Shown: positions 39,970 through 47,572 of the stretch, piece after piece
Numbering within the stretch: position 1 is the first letter of the stretch
Layout of the letters: each line of letters starts with the position of its first letter
Source: a virus
DNA: 50,611 bases
Reading direction: 5' to 3' (one strand)
IMG/VR virus record: IMGVR_UViG_3300042691_008783
Coordinates: 1-50,611 of that record
Translations under genes and position numbers: made by a program
Notes under the pieces: generated by a model
Seen by the model: only the letters and a program-made list of their open reading frames with translations
Told to the model about the DNA's origin: nothing
Database searches by the model: none

Positions 39970-40246
39970 ATACTATAGAGAAAATCCAGAAGCAAGGAAG
40001 AAGCATCAAGCTACGTCTAAGAAATGGAACGAGAGCGAGAAGGGTAGGGCATACAAGAAAGCGAAGAATGCCACCGAGGAGGAGAAGGATAAAAGAGTAA
40101 AGAGAGCGAAGGCGAGAGTTCTTGTTGGAGCTAAGAAGGGAGAGACGGTAGACCACAAGGTACCGTTAGCAAAAGGAGGATCAAACAGCAAGTCGAACTT
40201 AAGAAAGGTTTCGGCACATACTAACTTTACAAAGAACAAGAAATGA
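39944..40246 (+). CDS. HNH-like basic protein (100 aa)
   Basis: The Lys-rich N-terminal half (KTAKYYRENPEARKKHQATS) is followed by an HNH-type end: ETVDHKVPLAKGGSNSKSNL with DH, N and a closing HTNFTKNKK. HNH proteins next to terminase genes often take part in DNA packaging. The usual Cys pairs are absent, so activity is uncertain. It overlaps the previous gene by 26 bases. Confidence 0.75.
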   Translation: MAAIGKTAKYYRENPEARKKHQATSKKWNESEKGRAYKKAKNATEEEKDKRVKRAKARVLVGAKKGETVDHKVPLAKGGSNSKSNLRKVSAHTNFTKNKK

Positions 40247-40521
40247 GTCTAAGAACTTGGAACGAGATTTTAACTGCATCAGCAGGTACTATCATCATTA
40301 ATGATACAGATGCATACACGGCAAAGCCAGTGTACGCTGTATACGTTGTTGAAGACACGGTATTTAACGTACTTACTGACGACGCTGGTAACGATAAGGA
40401 TGACTACATCACTACGGCAGCTACAGCAGTGAAGGCAGGTGTGCTTATTACACCATTTGACAAGCAGAAACCATTTGTTAATATCGACCTTACATCAGGG
40501 TCAGTAGTAGCTATTTTGTGA
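40243..40521 (+). CDS. Small virion-type protein (92 aa)
   Basis: Beta-rich with IIINDTDAYTAKPVYAVYVV and ITPFDKQKPFVNIDLTSGSV, like small fiber or head-decoration proteins in Bacteroidota phages. Starts with an ATGA overlap. The precise location in the virion cannot be read. Confidence 0.65.
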   Translation: MSLRTWNEILTASAGTIIINDTDAYTAKPVYAVYVVEDTVFNVLTDDAGNDKDDYITTAATAVKAGVLITPFDKQKPFVNIDLTSGSVVAIL

Positions 40522-40751
40522 TGCTGTCAGCGTTAGATGCAATAAATAAGTACGGCATTCCAGCAGGAATGGCTATAGCTATCGTTTGGTTTAACAACAG
40601 ACTGAACGTTGTAGAGGAGAGACTGTACGACTGCTATGAGCAGAGAGTATTTACGTCGGCACCTGTATCACATAAGAAGCAAGTAGAGAAGAACTTTATG
40701 TTTGCGATTATACCATCAGATCCAGTAGGAAAAGTTAAGGAGAATGTTTGA
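40521..40751 (+). CDS. Holin-like membrane protein (76 aa)
   Basis: Start at ATG 40521 (TGATG overlap with the upstream stop). One membrane helix (YGIPAGMAIAIVWF) is followed by a charged, Cys-containing tail (VVEERLYDCYEQRV). The layout matches small BhlA/UviB-like holins. It lies three genes before the spanin and endolysin. Confidence 0.6.
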   Translation: MLSALDAINKYGIPAGMAIAIVWFNNRLNVVEERLYDCYEQRVFTSAPVSHKKQVEKNFMFAIIPSDPVGKVKENV

Positions 40752-40980
40752 TCTATTAAATGAGATAGCTGCTGACACCCTCATGAAAAGAGATGAGGAC
40801 GGTGTGTTAAGATGGTCGCGTACATCGCTGACTATGTTTACTGCCATGTTTTTTGTCGTGGTATTTGCAGTGGCTGATTTCATTATGAACGGACTTCGAT
40901 TTGACGTGTGGGCTACATTTGTGGCTATGTCTATGGGTATTAAGGTAACGGACGCTTGGAGTAAAAAGTTAGGAAGATAA
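40744..40980 (+). CDS. Second holin-like membrane protein (78 aa)
   Basis: Two membrane helices (about 30-47 and 52-68) after a charged N-terminus; the end is DAWSKKLGR. This family is usual beside endolysins in Bacteroidota phages. It may form the pore together with the 40521 protein. Overlaps it by 8 bases. Confidence 0.6.
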   Translation: MFDLLNEIAADTLMKRDEDGVLRWSRTSLTMFTAMFFVVVFAVADFIMNGLRFDVWATFVAMSMGIKVTDAWSKKLGR

Positions 40981-41012
40981 TGTACGGATACGGAGGAAAA
41001 TTAGTAATACAG
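40972..41012 (+). repeat. 41-base direct repeat, copy 1
   Basis: Identical over 41 bases to 43049-43089. It spans the end of the upstream gene, the ATG and the first 11 codons (MYGYGGKLVIQ) of the receptor-binding-type gene. The copies are 2077 bases apart and bracket the lysis genes. Confidence 0.9.
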
Positions 41013-41606
41013 GCATCTGCTGCTCCCGTTGGTGCAACACTAATGAAAACGGGGCAAACTACTTCTTATAGAACGGGCGATGACGGTGACTTAGAAGCAG
41101 GTAGAGCAACCGACTTTTTGACGCTTGACGCTGCACCTTTACACAACGATGGAAGCGCAACTTTAAACACTACAACGGAACGTTTTACAGACACTTTAGG
41201 TGGTTCTACTTATGCAGATGACTGGGTACTTGATTGGTCGACTTGGAACGGCTCAACTTTGTTGGGGTATTATAGGGTTGTTCAAGGTGTTGGTGCAACT
41301 AATTGGAATACTGCGATAGATAATTCACTTGGTACATTTGGCGGGTATTCTGGGTGCAGACTTCCCAACCTAATGGAGTTGCTTAACATTGTTGATTATG
41401 GGTTAAGTTTAACAACGGGATATGCGCCATTTAATCATATATCAACAGCATATTGGACAAGTACAACCGCACCAAATGCAACTACAACAGCCTTTCGAGT
41501 AGCATCAACGGGAGGTACTCCTGTGACAACCGCTAAAACAGACGCAACAAGAAGTTATATGCCTATTCGCACCTTTTCACTTTCAACTTTAAATGTATTA
41601 TCATGA
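40980..41606 (+). CDS. Receptor-binding-type protein with DUF1566/C-lectin-like domain (208 aa)
   Basis: The N-terminus MYGYGGKLVIQ is shared with the 43057 gene. From about residue 120, GYSGCRLPNLMELLNIVDYG, STAYWTSTT and ATRSYMPIRTF form the DUF1566 (Lcl-type) pattern, related to the C-type lectin/FGE fold that phages use for host binding. The fold tolerates variation, but no retroelement is present in the window. Probably a virion tip protein. Confidence 0.75.
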   Translation: MYGYGGKLVIQASAAPVGATLMKTGQTTSYRTGDDGDLEAGRATDFLTLDAAPLHNDGSATLNTTTERFTDTLGGSTYADDWVLDWSTWNGSTLLGYYRVVQGVGATNWNTAIDNSLGTFGGYSGCRLPNLMELLNIVDYGLSLTTGYAPFNHISTAYWTSTTAPNATTTAFRVASTGGTPVTTAKTDATRSYMPIRTFSLSTLNVLS

Positions 41607-41842
41607 CCTATAAATTCCCACAATTTAACGTAGAGATTTCAAATCCTACAATCTCGGTAGACCTTAACACGATTCAAGATAGGGCTATTGACAAAATCCT
41701 AAAGGTAGGATTTACTTTAGTGACAGATTCAGCATCATTCGGGATGAGTCCTGAAGATGTCGATATGCCTTATACAGATACTTGGGAAGATAGCGAGGTG
41801 GAAGGAATGGTTGTCGAATGGTTAACACAGTTTATTGTATGA
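41603..41842 (+). CDS. Small acidic protein, possibly fiber-associated (79 aa)
   Basis: FPQFNVEISNPTISVDLNTI, then a C-terminal acidic half (PYTDTWEDSEVEGMV). ATGA overlaps at both ends. Its position after a receptor-binding gene suggests an assembly or fiber-associated role; unproven. Confidence 0.65.
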   Translation: MTYKFPQFNVEISNPTISVDLNTIQDRAIDKILKVGFTLVTDSASFGMSPEDVDMPYTDTWEDSEVEGMVVEWLTQFIV

Positions 41843-42360
41843 CAGAAAAAATAACAGGCATACTACTGTACGTTCTAGCGTTAGTTCTTTTAGGGCTGAT
41901 GGTGCTTTCATCATGCGCGACACCTAACCCGAAGAAACAAAAGAAGCACTGGGATAAGTTCGTATACTACGGAGGGAAGGTAGACACTGTAGAGAGGACT
42001 ATAAGAATCACGGATACTATTAAGGGTAAGGACGGAAGAGACTCTATTATCTACAGAGACATTGAAGTAAAATGTCCAGAACCAAAGATTGAGTACAAGG
42101 ACAGATGGCATATCAGACGTTTAGACAGACAGACTGAAGACAGCTTGAAGCACGTAGAGAAGATGGCGAAGTACCGTCATGCATTCGTTGAGGATAGCTT
42201 GAGTAAAATCATTAAGATAGAGCGTCAGAAATCTAAGCAGTCAGCAAGCGATGCTAGGCAAGCTAAATATGAAAAATCAGGTGGATGGTCAAATCCAGTT
42301 ATATGGATCATAATTGCACTTATGGCTATAGTATCAATTTATTTAATTAAAACACAATGA
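41839..42360 (+). CDS. Unimolecular spanin candidate (173 aa)
   Basis: Start at ATG 41839 by ATGA overlap. An N-terminal lipoprotein signal ends in LMVLSSC (Cys26), a long periplasmic helix with Lys/Asp/Glu follows, and a C-terminal membrane helix (about 152-170, NPVIWIIIALMAIVSIYLI) closes it. A lipid anchor at one end and a membrane helix at the other is the u-spanin layout, linking outer and inner membranes for the last lysis step. It directly precedes the endolysin (ATGA). Confidence 0.8.
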   Translation: MTEKITGILLYVLALVLLGLMVLSSCATPNPKKQKKHWDKFVYYGGKVDTVERTIRITDTIKGKDGRDSIIYRDIEVKCPEPKIEYKDRWHIRRLDRQTEDSLKHVEKMAKYRHAFVEDSLSKIIKIERQKSKQSASDARQAKYEKSGGWSNPVIWIIIALMAIVSIYLIKTQ

Positions 42361-42917
42361 GCGATTTAAAGAAGTACATAGAGTTTGTAAGAAAGTGGGA
42401 AGGTTCTCACGGAAGAAGTGTTGAAGACTCATCAAGTAGGTTTCCATGCCCAACACCATTTAAGGGTCAGACAGGATGGCACACTTCAAGCGGTGTAGCA
42501 TATAAGACTTGGGTGTCTGAATACGGCACAAAGAAAGACGCAGAGTTTTTTTCGATGCCAGAGGATATGTGGTGGAAGATTTTCAAGAAGAGATTTTGGA
42601 ATAAAGTAAGCGGTGATAGCTTTAACTTCGGTGTAGCTGTCCTTATGACAGACGCTGCATGGATGAGTGGTCCGTCGGTAGGCATTGAATTACTTCAGGA
42701 CGCATGTAATGTTTTAGGATCCAAGATTAAGGATGACGGAGATATGGGACCGAAGACAATAGCTGCAGGAAACTCACACGACCCACAAGCACTTTTTGAT
42801 GAGATGATAAAGTTACGTGCTAGATTCTACAAGGCAATTGCTGTAGGAAAGAATCAGAAGTGGTATAAAGGATGGATGAACAGACTTAATGATATCAACG
42901 CTAAATTCAGACCATAA
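42357..42917 (+). CDS. GH108-type endolysin (186 aa)
   Basis: Residue 15 is the catalytic Glu in KWEGSHG. GWHTSSGVAYKTW near 41-53 and FWNKVSGDSF are the GH108 lysozyme-like pattern. The C-terminal half (LLQDACNVLGSKIKDDGDMG..., the PG_binding_3 type) is a wall-binding region. It cuts peptidoglycan glycan strands. No signal peptide, so release depends on the holin-like proteins. Confidence 0.88.
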   Translation: MSDLKKYIEFVRKWEGSHGRSVEDSSSRFPCPTPFKGQTGWHTSSGVAYKTWVSEYGTKKDAEFFSMPEDMWWKIFKKRFWNKVSGDSFNFGVAVLMTDAAWMSGPSVGIELLQDACNVLGSKIKDDGDMGPKTIAAGNSHDPQALFDEMIKLRARFYKAIAVGKNQKWYKGWMNRLNDINAKFRP

Positions 42918-43057
42918 TGTCAAAAAAGAAAGCAGACGCGATAGTAAGAATAGAGAAGCCAAAGGTTAGCCGTCCGAACGTTCATTCGAAAAAGAAGACG
43001 TCTAAACTTAAGACAAGCAAGAATTACAAGAAGTCATACAACAGACAGGGAAGATAA
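42917..43057 (+). CDS. Small basic conserved protein (46 aa)
   Basis: MSKKKADAIVRIEKPKVSRP, then NVHSKKKTSKLKTSKNYKK and a GR end. The NVH.K.KTSK.K.SKNY pattern recurs in Bacteroidota phages after the lysis genes. Its TAA overlaps the next ATG. Confidence 0.75.
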   Translation: MSKKKADAIVRIEKPKVSRPNVHSKKKTSKLKTSKNYKKSYNRQGR

Positions 43058-43089
43058 TGTACGGATACGGAGGAAAATTAGTAATACAG
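43049..43089 (+). repeat. 41-base direct repeat, copy 2
   Basis: Identical to 40972-41012. It gives the gene at 43057 the same upstream bases and the same first 11 codons as the gene at 40980. Recombination between the copies would delete or swap the segment with the lysis genes. Confidence 0.9.
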
Positions 43090-43863
43090 TCTGGGGGAAG
43101 CACTATAGACTCAGATGCGGAAGCGTTCTTGTTAGCTGCTTCAATTACAGACGCTACAATAACAACGGCTGTAAACGACTTGGTTGTAGGATTAAAGACT
43201 AACTATCTTTGGAATAAGATGAGGGCGTTATATCCGTTTGTCGGAGGTACGGCAACAACTCATAAATGGAATCTTAAAGACCCAAGAGATTTAGATGCTG
43301 CTTATCGTTTAACTTTCTTTGGTGGTATCACCCACAGCGCAACGGGCGCAGACCCTAATGGAACAACGGGGTATGCTGATACTCATATTTATCCTAATTA
43401 TTTTGGTTTATCTGACATACATCTTTCTTTCTATTCAAGAGAAAACACTCATTCAGGTGGAGATGATTTTGATATAGGTACTGTTACAGGTGCTGTAAAT
43501 AGATTTTGGCTATCATCAGGTTTATCAAATACTAATAGTCCTACAAGTGGATTAGGTTCTGTTCTAGCAAGTTCAACTGGTTCAACTGATGGATTTTTTG
43601 TAGGTTCATTAACAGGAACAGCTCTTATTAATAATACAAATAAATTATATAAAAATGGGTCTTTGTTAGCCACATCAGTTTCATCAATGTCTATAACTAA
43701 TAATGCATCGATAGCTTTATTTAGGGCTAACGGAATAGACGATGGTTATTCAAACCGTGAATGTGCTTTTGCTTCAATAGGGCTTGGTCTTAGTGATGCA
43801 GATGTAACAGCGTTAAATACTTTAGTTCAGGCATTCAACACAACTTTATCTCGAAACGTATAA
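43057..43863 (+). CDS. Receptor-binding-type LamG/concanavalin-like protein (268 aa)
   Basis: Starts MYGYGGKLVIQ as in the 40980 gene. A recognisable Bacteroidota phage module follows: DADAEAFLLAAS-like helix, LWNKMRALYPFVGGTATTHK, NLKDPRDLDAAYRL. Then come strand-rich repeats (GFFVGSLTGTALINNTNKLY) like a concanavalin-type lectin sandwich. It ends in a helix ALNTLVQAFNTTL. It probably binds surface glycan at the virion tip. Confidence 0.78.
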   Translation: MYGYGGKLVIQSGGSTIDSDAEAFLLAASITDATITTAVNDLVVGLKTNYLWNKMRALYPFVGGTATTHKWNLKDPRDLDAAYRLTFFGGITHSATGADPNGTTGYADTHIYPNYFGLSDIHLSFYSRENTHSGGDDFDIGTVTGAVNRFWLSSGLSNTNSPTSGLGSVLASSTGSTDGFFVGSLTGTALINNTNKLYKNGSLLATSVSSMSITNNASIALFRANGIDDGYSNRECAFASIGLGLSDADVTALNTLVQAFNTTLSRNV

Positions 43864-44063
43864 TGGTAGCACTTTTAACACAGCAACAAGCGGAAGCACT
43901 TCAAGGGGTTGAGGTGGTAGCTGACAATTTCTTCAATCCTATCCAAGACAAGAACGGTAATTGGATTATATCACTTGAAGAGGTTGAGCAATGTAGTATC
44001 GAGTGGGTGAAGAACCTACCTCAAATCACTTACGAACCTATTGAAGTAACGTTACCTATCTAA
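43863..44063 (+). CDS. Small conserved protein after receptor-binding gene (66 aa)
   Basis: MVALLTQQQAEALQGVEVVA, then DNFFNPIQDKNGNWIISLEE. This small acidic family often follows the LamG-type gene in Bacteroidota phages and may be its chaperone. TAATG overlap with the previous gene. Confidence 0.7.
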   Translation: MVALLTQQQAEALQGVEVVADNFFNPIQDKNGNWIISLEEVEQCSIEWVKNLPQITYEPIEVTLPI

Positions 44064-44071
44064 TTTTTCCT

Positions 44072-44079
44072 TATATTTG
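44072..44079 (+). promoter_or_regulatory. Promoter box TATATTTG for the packaging genes
   Basis: TAnnTTTG box 19 bases before the ATG at 44099, in the only gap of this stretch (35 bases). It would begin a unit running through terminase and portal. Confidence 0.6.
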
Positions 44080-44098
44080 CATATAAAAATCAAATCAA

Positions 44099-44341
44099 AT
44101 GGGAAAAGTTAAAGAATTGAATCCAAAAGGAATCACAAAAGAAGAGCTAGAAGACCTTAAGGGTTTAAATCAGTCATACGTGCAGATTAGAGGCAGGGTA
44201 GCTGATGCAGCACTATTTCAAAAGAGAGCAGTTGATGCTCTAGATCACGTAGAGTCAAGACTGGCAGATTTTCAGAACGCACTAGCTAAGAAGTACGGTG
44301 AAGACAAGAAGATCGACATGACAACAGGCGAATTCAAGTGA
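44099..44341 (+). CDS. Small helical protein (80 aa)
   Basis: Charged, helical (GITKEELEDLKGLNQSYVQI, then DALDHVESRLADFQNALAKK), ending KIDMTTGEFK. This is a common small family upstream of terminase in Bacteroidota phages. Role unknown. Confidence 0.7.
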   Translation: MGKVKELNPKGITKEELEDLKGLNQSYVQIRGRVADAALFQKRAVDALDHVESRLADFQNALAKKYGEDKKIDMTTGEFK

Positions 44342-44342
44342 T

Positions 44343-44561
44343 ATGTACATCAGAAAGATTTCAGTAGGCACTGACCCTCTAAAGGCAATGCACTATCAAG
44401 TTGGCTCTAATGTTCAGAACGGGACCCATATGATTCAATGCATTGAGTTTGGAGAAAAAGGATACGATGTTTGGATAAAGAACGGTGCCAATGAGGTATT
44501 CAAATGGAAGACTGTAAACCCACACATGCCAGTTATTGTTGAGTATAATCTTGATTTCTAA
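44343..44561 (+). CDS. Small beta-rich conserved protein (72 aa)
   Basis: MYIRKISVGTDPLKAMHYQV, then GTHMIQCIEFGEKGYDVWIK and a strand VIVEYNLDF. This compact family is found repeatedly near terminase genes of Bacteroidota phages. One base separates it from the previous gene and it overlaps the next. Confidence 0.7.
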   Translation: MYIRKISVGTDPLKAMHYQVGSNVQNGTHMIQCIEFGEKGYDVWIKNGANEVFKWKTVNPHMPVIVEYNLDF

Positions 44562-45118
44562 TGAGGTCACTAAACTGCTTTATCGTAACACCAAAGGACG
44601 GTAAGCGGTACGACAACACTAAAGAAGTCGCTGGAGTAGAGCTGAGTGTTTCCTCATCGCAGGAAGACCACAAGTTCACTCAGCGTGTAGCTTTAGTTGA
44701 ATCTGTTCCGCTTAAGTACAACGGACCAATCAAGGACGGTGATGAGATCGTCGTACACCACAACACGTTCAGAGTAATGAACGACATGAGAGGTAAAGAG
44801 AAGTCATCATGGTCACACTTGTTTGGAGACAAGTACCTAATCGACAGTGGTGAAGTATTCGCTTACAGAAGAAATAACGGCAAGTGGTGCGCTATTGCAC
44901 CATTCTGTTTTGTTGAGCCTATAAAATCAGACGGCATTGAATCTGAAGAACCGCTAGTAGGAATAATGGTATACCCGAACGAAGACCAGCCAAACATTAA
45001 GTCAGGCGACTTGGTGGGATTCCTTCCTGACAGCGAGTATGAGTTCAACATTGAAGGCAAGAAGTTATACAGGATGAAAACAAACATGATATGCTTAGTA
45101 AAAGAGAGCAAATCCTAG
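44561..45118 (+). CDS. Conserved protein with GroES-like segments (185 aa)
   Basis: Two regions have GroES-like order: VALVESVPLKYNGPIKDGDE with IVVHHNTFRV (about 45-75), and KSGDLVGFLPDSEYEFNIEG with a closing MICLVKE strand (about 148-180). Overall it is a beta-rich phage family of unknown role upstream of terminase. A co-chaperonin-related fold is only a suggestion. Confidence 0.65.
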   Translation: MRSLNCFIVTPKDGKRYDNTKEVAGVELSVSSSQEDHKFTQRVALVESVPLKYNGPIKDGDEIVVHHNTFRVMNDMRGKEKSSWSHLFGDKYLIDSGEVFAYRRNNGKWCAIAPFCFVEPIKSDGIESEEPLVGIMVYPNEDQPNIKSGDLVGFLPDSEYEFNIEGKKLYRMKTNMICLVKESKS

Positions 45119-45363
45119 AGGCAGGAAGAATAGCAGTTGATGAGCTTATTAAAGTACTGAAGGATCCGATTATAACAGGTCTTGAAGGCGACCTTTCTGC
45201 TGACAAGATGAAGACAGCTGCTGCAGCTAAGAGACTAGCGTTCGAGGATGCTTTAGCTATGCTTGAAAAGATTGAGCAAGAAAGCCCGTCAGAAGATCAG
45301 GCAGCTATAGCAAAGAAAGCAGAATCAATACCTAAAACATTCGCAGAGTCGCGAGCAAAATAA
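45091..45363 (+). CDS. Putative small terminase subunit (90 aa)
   Basis: Helical and acidic, with MLSKREQILEAGRIAVDELI and a KMKTAAAAKRLAFEDALAML helix. Its position directly before the large terminase and its helical character suit a small terminase, but no clear HTH is visible. Overlaps the previous gene by 28 bases. Confidence 0.55.
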   Translation: MLSKREQILEAGRIAVDELIKVLKDPIITGLEGDLSADKMKTAAAAKRLAFEDALAMLEKIEQESPSEDQAAIAKKAESIPKTFAESRAK

Positions 45364-45364
45364 A

Positions 45365-47572
45365 ATGAGTCTATACTCCGTCATAGAAGATTACATACCT
45401 CGTCAAGCCAGAGAGAAACGAAAGTGGGTCTACGGCTACGACGACCAGTACGATATTGTAATTATATCGAAGGACGGTACATTGGGTGAGGTGTACGAGA
45501 TTAACGGACTAAAGATAGGACTACCGAAGTTACCAAAGAGTAACTTACCGAAAGGTAACAACAAATGGAAGCCAGAAGAGTACCCAAAAGAACTTGCTCG
45601 AATAAAATCTATCTTCGAGTGGAATCAGATGTCTGTAGAATTCAAGGTAAAGTGGGTAGACTACATAGAGAACGAGTTCTCACGCAGAGAGTCGGGACAC
45701 TGGTTCGTAAATAACGGCAAGCCAACATATATAACAGGAAGCCACTACATGTACCTTCAGTGGTCAAAGATTGATGTCGGTCTACCAGACTTCCGTGAAT
45801 CAAACAGAATATTTTGGATATTTTGGGAGGCGTGCGTAGCTGATGATAGATGTTACGGCATGTGCTACCTAAAGAATAGACGTTCGGGGTTCTCGTTCAT
45901 GTCATCTTCTGAGACATCTAACACAGGTACACTTGCAAAGGATGCAAAACTTGGCATACTATCCAAGACGGGACCCGATGCTAAGGAGATGTTTACAAAT
46001 AAGGTTGTGCCTATTGTAAGGAACTACCCATTCTTCTTTAAACCCGTACAGGACGGTATGGATAATCCAAAGACAGAGCTTTCGTTTAGATTGCCTGCCA
46101 AGAAGATCACCAAAAAGAACATGACCGAGAAGGACGACGAGTCAATAACAGGACTTGACACTACCATCGACTGGTTAAATACAGCAGACAACTCATACGA
46201 TGGTCAGAAGCTACTAAGACTAGTTCATGACGAATCAGGAAAATGGCTCGCACCGAATAACATCCTAAATAACTGGCGTGTAACTAAGACATGTCTACGT
46301 CTTGGTAGCCGTATTGTAGGGAAGTGCATGATGGGTTCTACTGTTAACGCACTACAGAAAGGTGGTCAGAACTTTAAGGACATGTACTACGACTCTAATC
46401 CACGCAAGAGGAACGCCAACGGTCAGACGAAGTCTGGACTGTATGCGCTCTTTATACCGATGGATTATAACTTCGAAGGCTTCATTGACGAGTACGGGTT
46501 CGCTGTAATAGATGACCCAGCTACGCCTGTGATGGGAATCGATGGCAGAATGATACGCACAGGAGTTGTGTCTTACTGGGAAAACGAAGTTGCAGCACTA
46601 AAGAACGACCCTGATGCATTGAATGAATTTTACCGTCAGTACCCACGAACTGAGTCACACGCGTTCAGAGATGAATCAAAGCAGTCACTGTACAACTTAA
46701 CGAAGATATACCAGCAGATCGACTACAATGACGGTCTAATGAAACATAAGGTACTTACACGCGGTTCATTCCATTGGAAGAATGGTGTAGTTGACAGTAC
46801 GGTTGTTTGGTCGCCAGATCCGAGAGGAAGGTTTATTGTGTCGTGGATTCCACCAGCAGATCTTCAGAATAACATGATTGTGAAGGATGGGTACAAGTCT
46901 CCAGCGAACGAGGACGACGGTGCGTTTGGCTGTGACTCCTATGACATCTCAGGTGTAGTAGGCGGTGGCGGATCGAACGGAGCGTTGCATGGACTTACGG
47001 GTTCAAGCCTTAACCCAGACATACCATCCAACATGTTTTTCTTAGAGTACATAGCGAGACCTCAGACACCTGAAGACTTCTATGAGGATGTACTGATGGC
47101 TTGTGTATTTTACGGTATGCCAGTACTTGCGGAGAACAACAAACCGAGATTACTGTATCACTTTAAGAATAGAGGCTACAGGAAGTACTCAATGAATAGA
47201 CCTGATAAGTCATGGAACGATTTATCAAAGTCTGAAAAGGAACTTGGCGGAATTCCCAACACGTCTGAAGATGTTAAGCAGACTCACGCAGGAGGAATAA
47301 AGACATACATTGAGCAGTACGTTGGATTAGATGTAGATGGAACGTACAGAGATCCAGAAGCGATGGGTACGATGTATTTTAACAGGACGTTAGAGGATTG
47401 GGCTAGATTTGATATCAACAACAGAACAAAACACGATGCCTCGATATCGTCAGGTCTAGCCATAATGGGTGTCAGACGGCACATGTTTAAGGTGAAAAAA
47501 GAAAAGTCAAAAATAATGGTTAACTTTGGGAGATATAATCAGAGTGGTTCAAACAGTGAATTAATCGAATGA
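45365..47572 (+). CDS. Terminase large subunit (735 aa)
   Basis: Packaging motor with an atypical Walker A (KNRRSGFSF, about 168-178), Walker B LLRLVHDESG (about 283-291) and a C-terminal nuclease with GCDSYDISG (about 522-530). GSHYMYLQWSKID and TESHAFRDESKQS are shared with Bacteroidota phage terminases. It cuts and pumps DNA into the head through the portal. Longer than the usual 450-600 aa. It ends in an ATGA overlap with the portal. Confidence 0.85.
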   Translation: MSLYSVIEDYIPRQAREKRKWVYGYDDQYDIVIISKDGTLGEVYEINGLKIGLPKLPKSNLPKGNNKWKPEEYPKELARIKSIFEWNQMSVEFKVKWVDYIENEFSRRESGHWFVNNGKPTYITGSHYMYLQWSKIDVGLPDFRESNRIFWIFWEACVADDRCYGMCYLKNRRSGFSFMSSSETSNTGTLAKDAKLGILSKTGPDAKEMFTNKVVPIVRNYPFFFKPVQDGMDNPKTELSFRLPAKKITKKNMTEKDDESITGLDTTIDWLNTADNSYDGQKLLRLVHDESGKWLAPNNILNNWRVTKTCLRLGSRIVGKCMMGSTVNALQKGGQNFKDMYYDSNPRKRNANGQTKSGLYALFIPMDYNFEGFIDEYGFAVIDDPATPVMGIDGRMIRTGVVSYWENEVAALKNDPDALNEFYRQYPRTESHAFRDESKQSLYNLTKIYQQIDYNDGLMKHKVLTRGSFHWKNGVVDSTVVWSPDPRGRFIVSWIPPADLQNNMIVKDGYKSPANEDDGAFGCDSYDISGVVGGGGSNGALHGLTGSSLNPDIPSNMFFLEYIARPQTPEDFYEDVLMACVFYGMPVLAENNKPRLLYHFKNRGYRKYSMNRPDKSWNDLSKSEKELGGIPNTSEDVKQTHAGGIKTYIEQYVGLDVDGTYRDPEAMGTMYFNRTLEDWARFDINNRTKHDASISSGLAIMGVRRHMFKVKKEKSKIMVNFGRYNQSGSNSELIE

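Noticed and set aside
40980-41606. Diversity-generating retroelement target
   Set aside because: The DUF1566/C-lectin-like fold raised the idea, but no reverse transcriptase, no template repeat and no run of adenine-biased variable codons is visible in the window.
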